From contig NZ_VIFV01000001.1 of NCBI RefSeq assembly GCF_007004625.1, positions 124,001-188,000 on the forward strand: a stretch of 64,000 nt of DNA. The letters are read 5' to 3'. This stretch comes from Planococcus salinarum. GTDB lineage: Bacteria; Bacillota; Bacilli; Bacillales_A; Planococcaceae. The notes below the pieces were generated by a model. That model saw only the letters and a list, made by a program, of their open reading frames with translations, was not told the DNA's origin and made no database searches. This document shows, in pieces, positions 63,220 through 64,000 of the stretch; position 1 is the first letter of the stretch; each line of letters opens with the position of its first letter. A program made the translations under genes and the position numbers.

Positions 63220-63369
63220 TTATAAATCCCCTTTGGACATGGTTCTCAATGATGCCAGCAGATCTGCCGCAGGTGAGTTAAAAACACTGTCCCAAAAGAA
63301 TGACAGACAATACAGCAAGGTGAATAATGCAAGCGTAACGGCAATCACAGACCAGAAATCATTTTTCAA
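63220..63369 (-). CDS. Possible small membrane protein between regulator and kinase
   Basis: A 49-codon frame starting with TTG (MKNDFWSVIAVTLALFTLLY) runs between the regulator and the kinase; it contains one clear membrane helix and ends SLRTMSKGDL-stop two bases before the kinase ATG. It overlaps the regulator's 3' end by 11 bases. The ribosome site is weak (GGGGCATTGG, long spacing). The 141-bp gap, a start overlapping the regulator's end and the tight hand-over to the kinase argue for a real small gene, perhaps an accessory of the sensor, but a non-coding gap remains possible. Confidence 0.5.
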   Translation of the reverse strand: MKNDFWSVIAVTLALFTLLYCLSFFWDSVFNSPAADLLASLRTMSKGDL

Positions 63370-64000
63370 TTTTGTAGCCAATGCCCCACACCACCTTCAA
63401 GTACCTTGGATTTTTCGGATCCGTTTCAATTTTTTCCCGTATTTTCCGAATATGGACGGCCACAATATTTTCAGCGTTGTAGGCCGGTTCGTTCCAGACC
63501 CGTTCATATATATCGCGTATCGAATAGACCCGCCCCGCATTGGCCATCAATAATTCCGTGATCTTGAATTCAATCGGGGTCAATTTTACAGACTCCCCGT
63601 GAAGAAGCACTTCTTTCGCATCCGGGTCCATCATCAGGCCGTCAATTTCGATACGCTGGGATTTATCATGATACGTCCCGAGACTCACGTAACGTCTGAG
63701 TTGGGATTTGACCCGTGCCACCAGTTCCATCGGATGGAACGGCTTCGTCACATAATCATCTGCTCCAACTGACAGGCCGTGAATCTTATCCGAGTCTTCG
63801 GCTTTGGCGCTGAGCATGATGATTGGGATATTACGCTGTTCCCGAATCTTGAACGTTGCCGAAATTCCGTCAAGCAGCGGCATCATGATATCCAGGATGA
63901 TGACATGGATTTCATTGTCTTCCAGCAATTCGATTGCCCTTTTGCCGTTTTCCGCCTTCAGGACACGATAACCTTCATTTTTCAAATAAATTTCAATGCC
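63359..64000 (-). CDS. OmpR-family response regulator (5' end outside window)
   Basis: The N-terminus is cut off by the window edge: the frame stays open through 64000. What remains shows the receiver domain (phospho-Asp in IILDIMMPLLDG, Lys in DDYVTKPFHP) and a winged-helix OmpR-type DNA-binding domain (LTPIEFKITELLMANAGRVYSI; VHIRKIREKIE; VVWGIGYKIEK). The internal TTG at 63985 is not the true start. It is paired with the kinase at 61064. The target promoters are unknown. Confidence 0.92.
   Translation of the reverse strand, partial: GIEIYLKNEGYRVLKAENGKRAIELLEDNEIHVIILDIMMPLLDGISATFKIREQRNIPIIMLSAKAEDSDKIHGLSVGADDYVTKPFHPMELVARVKSQLRRYVSLGTYHDKSQRIEIDGLMMDPDAKEVLLHGESVKLTPIEFKITELLMANAGRVYSIRDIYERVWNEPAYNAENIVAVHIRKIREKIETDPKNPRYLKVVWGIGYKIEK

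Overview
This window looks like a chromosomal segment from a mid-GC Gram-positive bacterium of the Bacillales, most likely Planococcaceae (Planococcus or a close relative). That is a judgement from gene content and protein style: a yrrT-luxS-mccA-mccB methyl-recycling operon, a Lia-type cell-envelope stress operon, an SE1832-family small protein, YfmM-type ABC-F, YczE, TopB, an S-layer-homology surface enzyme, strong AGGAGG ribosome sites, and frequent TTG and GTG starts. No rRNA, tRNA or CRISPR array was seen. Nearly all of it reads as ordinary core or housekeeping DNA, with one retroelement and several families of short interspersed repeats.

Layout. 0-3.7 kb: the end of an unknown gene, kbl (glycine C-acetyltransferase) and a secreted zinc metalloprotease. 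3.9-6.1 kb: a group IIC intron lying just behind the terminator of mccB; its reverse transcriptase/maturase gene is broken by a 358-bp tandem duplication. 6.1-9.3 kb: mccB, mccA, luxS and yrrT, converting S-ribosylhomocysteine through homocysteine and cystathionine to cysteine and producing AI-2. 9.5-13 kb: yczE-like, ybaK-like, topB. 13-17 kb: a NERD protein followed by a 20-21 bp tandem repeat, a three-hairpin element, an FMN reductase and a CPA1 antiporter whose best ribosome site points to a CTG start. 17-24.8 kb: SE1832, YfmM, a PLD-like membrane protein, an ECF sigma factor, a CNNM/CorC transporter and an M20 dipeptidase.

24.9-34 kb: PlsY-like, DegV, DUF2804, GlpQ-type phosphodiesterase, KynA, a double GNAT and an asymmetric heterodimeric ABC exporter. 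34.6-45 kb: an S-layer-anchored phosphoesterase, a PAS/degenerate-GGDEF/EAL protein, a split ThrE exporter, a zinc alcohol dehydrogenase, a beta-propeller membrane protein and an AlaX-type editing protein. 45-51.4 kb: a lipid kinase, then aldehyde dehydrogenase, lysine 6-dehydrogenase-like and acyl-CoA dehydrogenase genes with a cre-like site in front, suggesting a catabolite-repressed amino-acid (probably lysine) degradation operon. It is divergent from a MerR/TipAS-type regulator with a 19-bp-spacer promoter and a coupled 41-residue zinc-ribbon protein.

51.4-64 kb: TrhO, a D-2-hydroxyacid dehydrogenase, DedA, a membrane phosphoesterase, a Lia-like operon (liaI, a decayed pspA/liaH, liaF, liaS, liaR), a multi-helix MscS-related protein, and a two-component system with a possible small membrane protein between regulator and kinase. 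The most unusual material is the intron with its reversibly broken ORF, the hairpin repeat that appears to have split a bidirectional terminator at 27.6-27.9 kb, and the pspA/liaH gene carrying two lesions.
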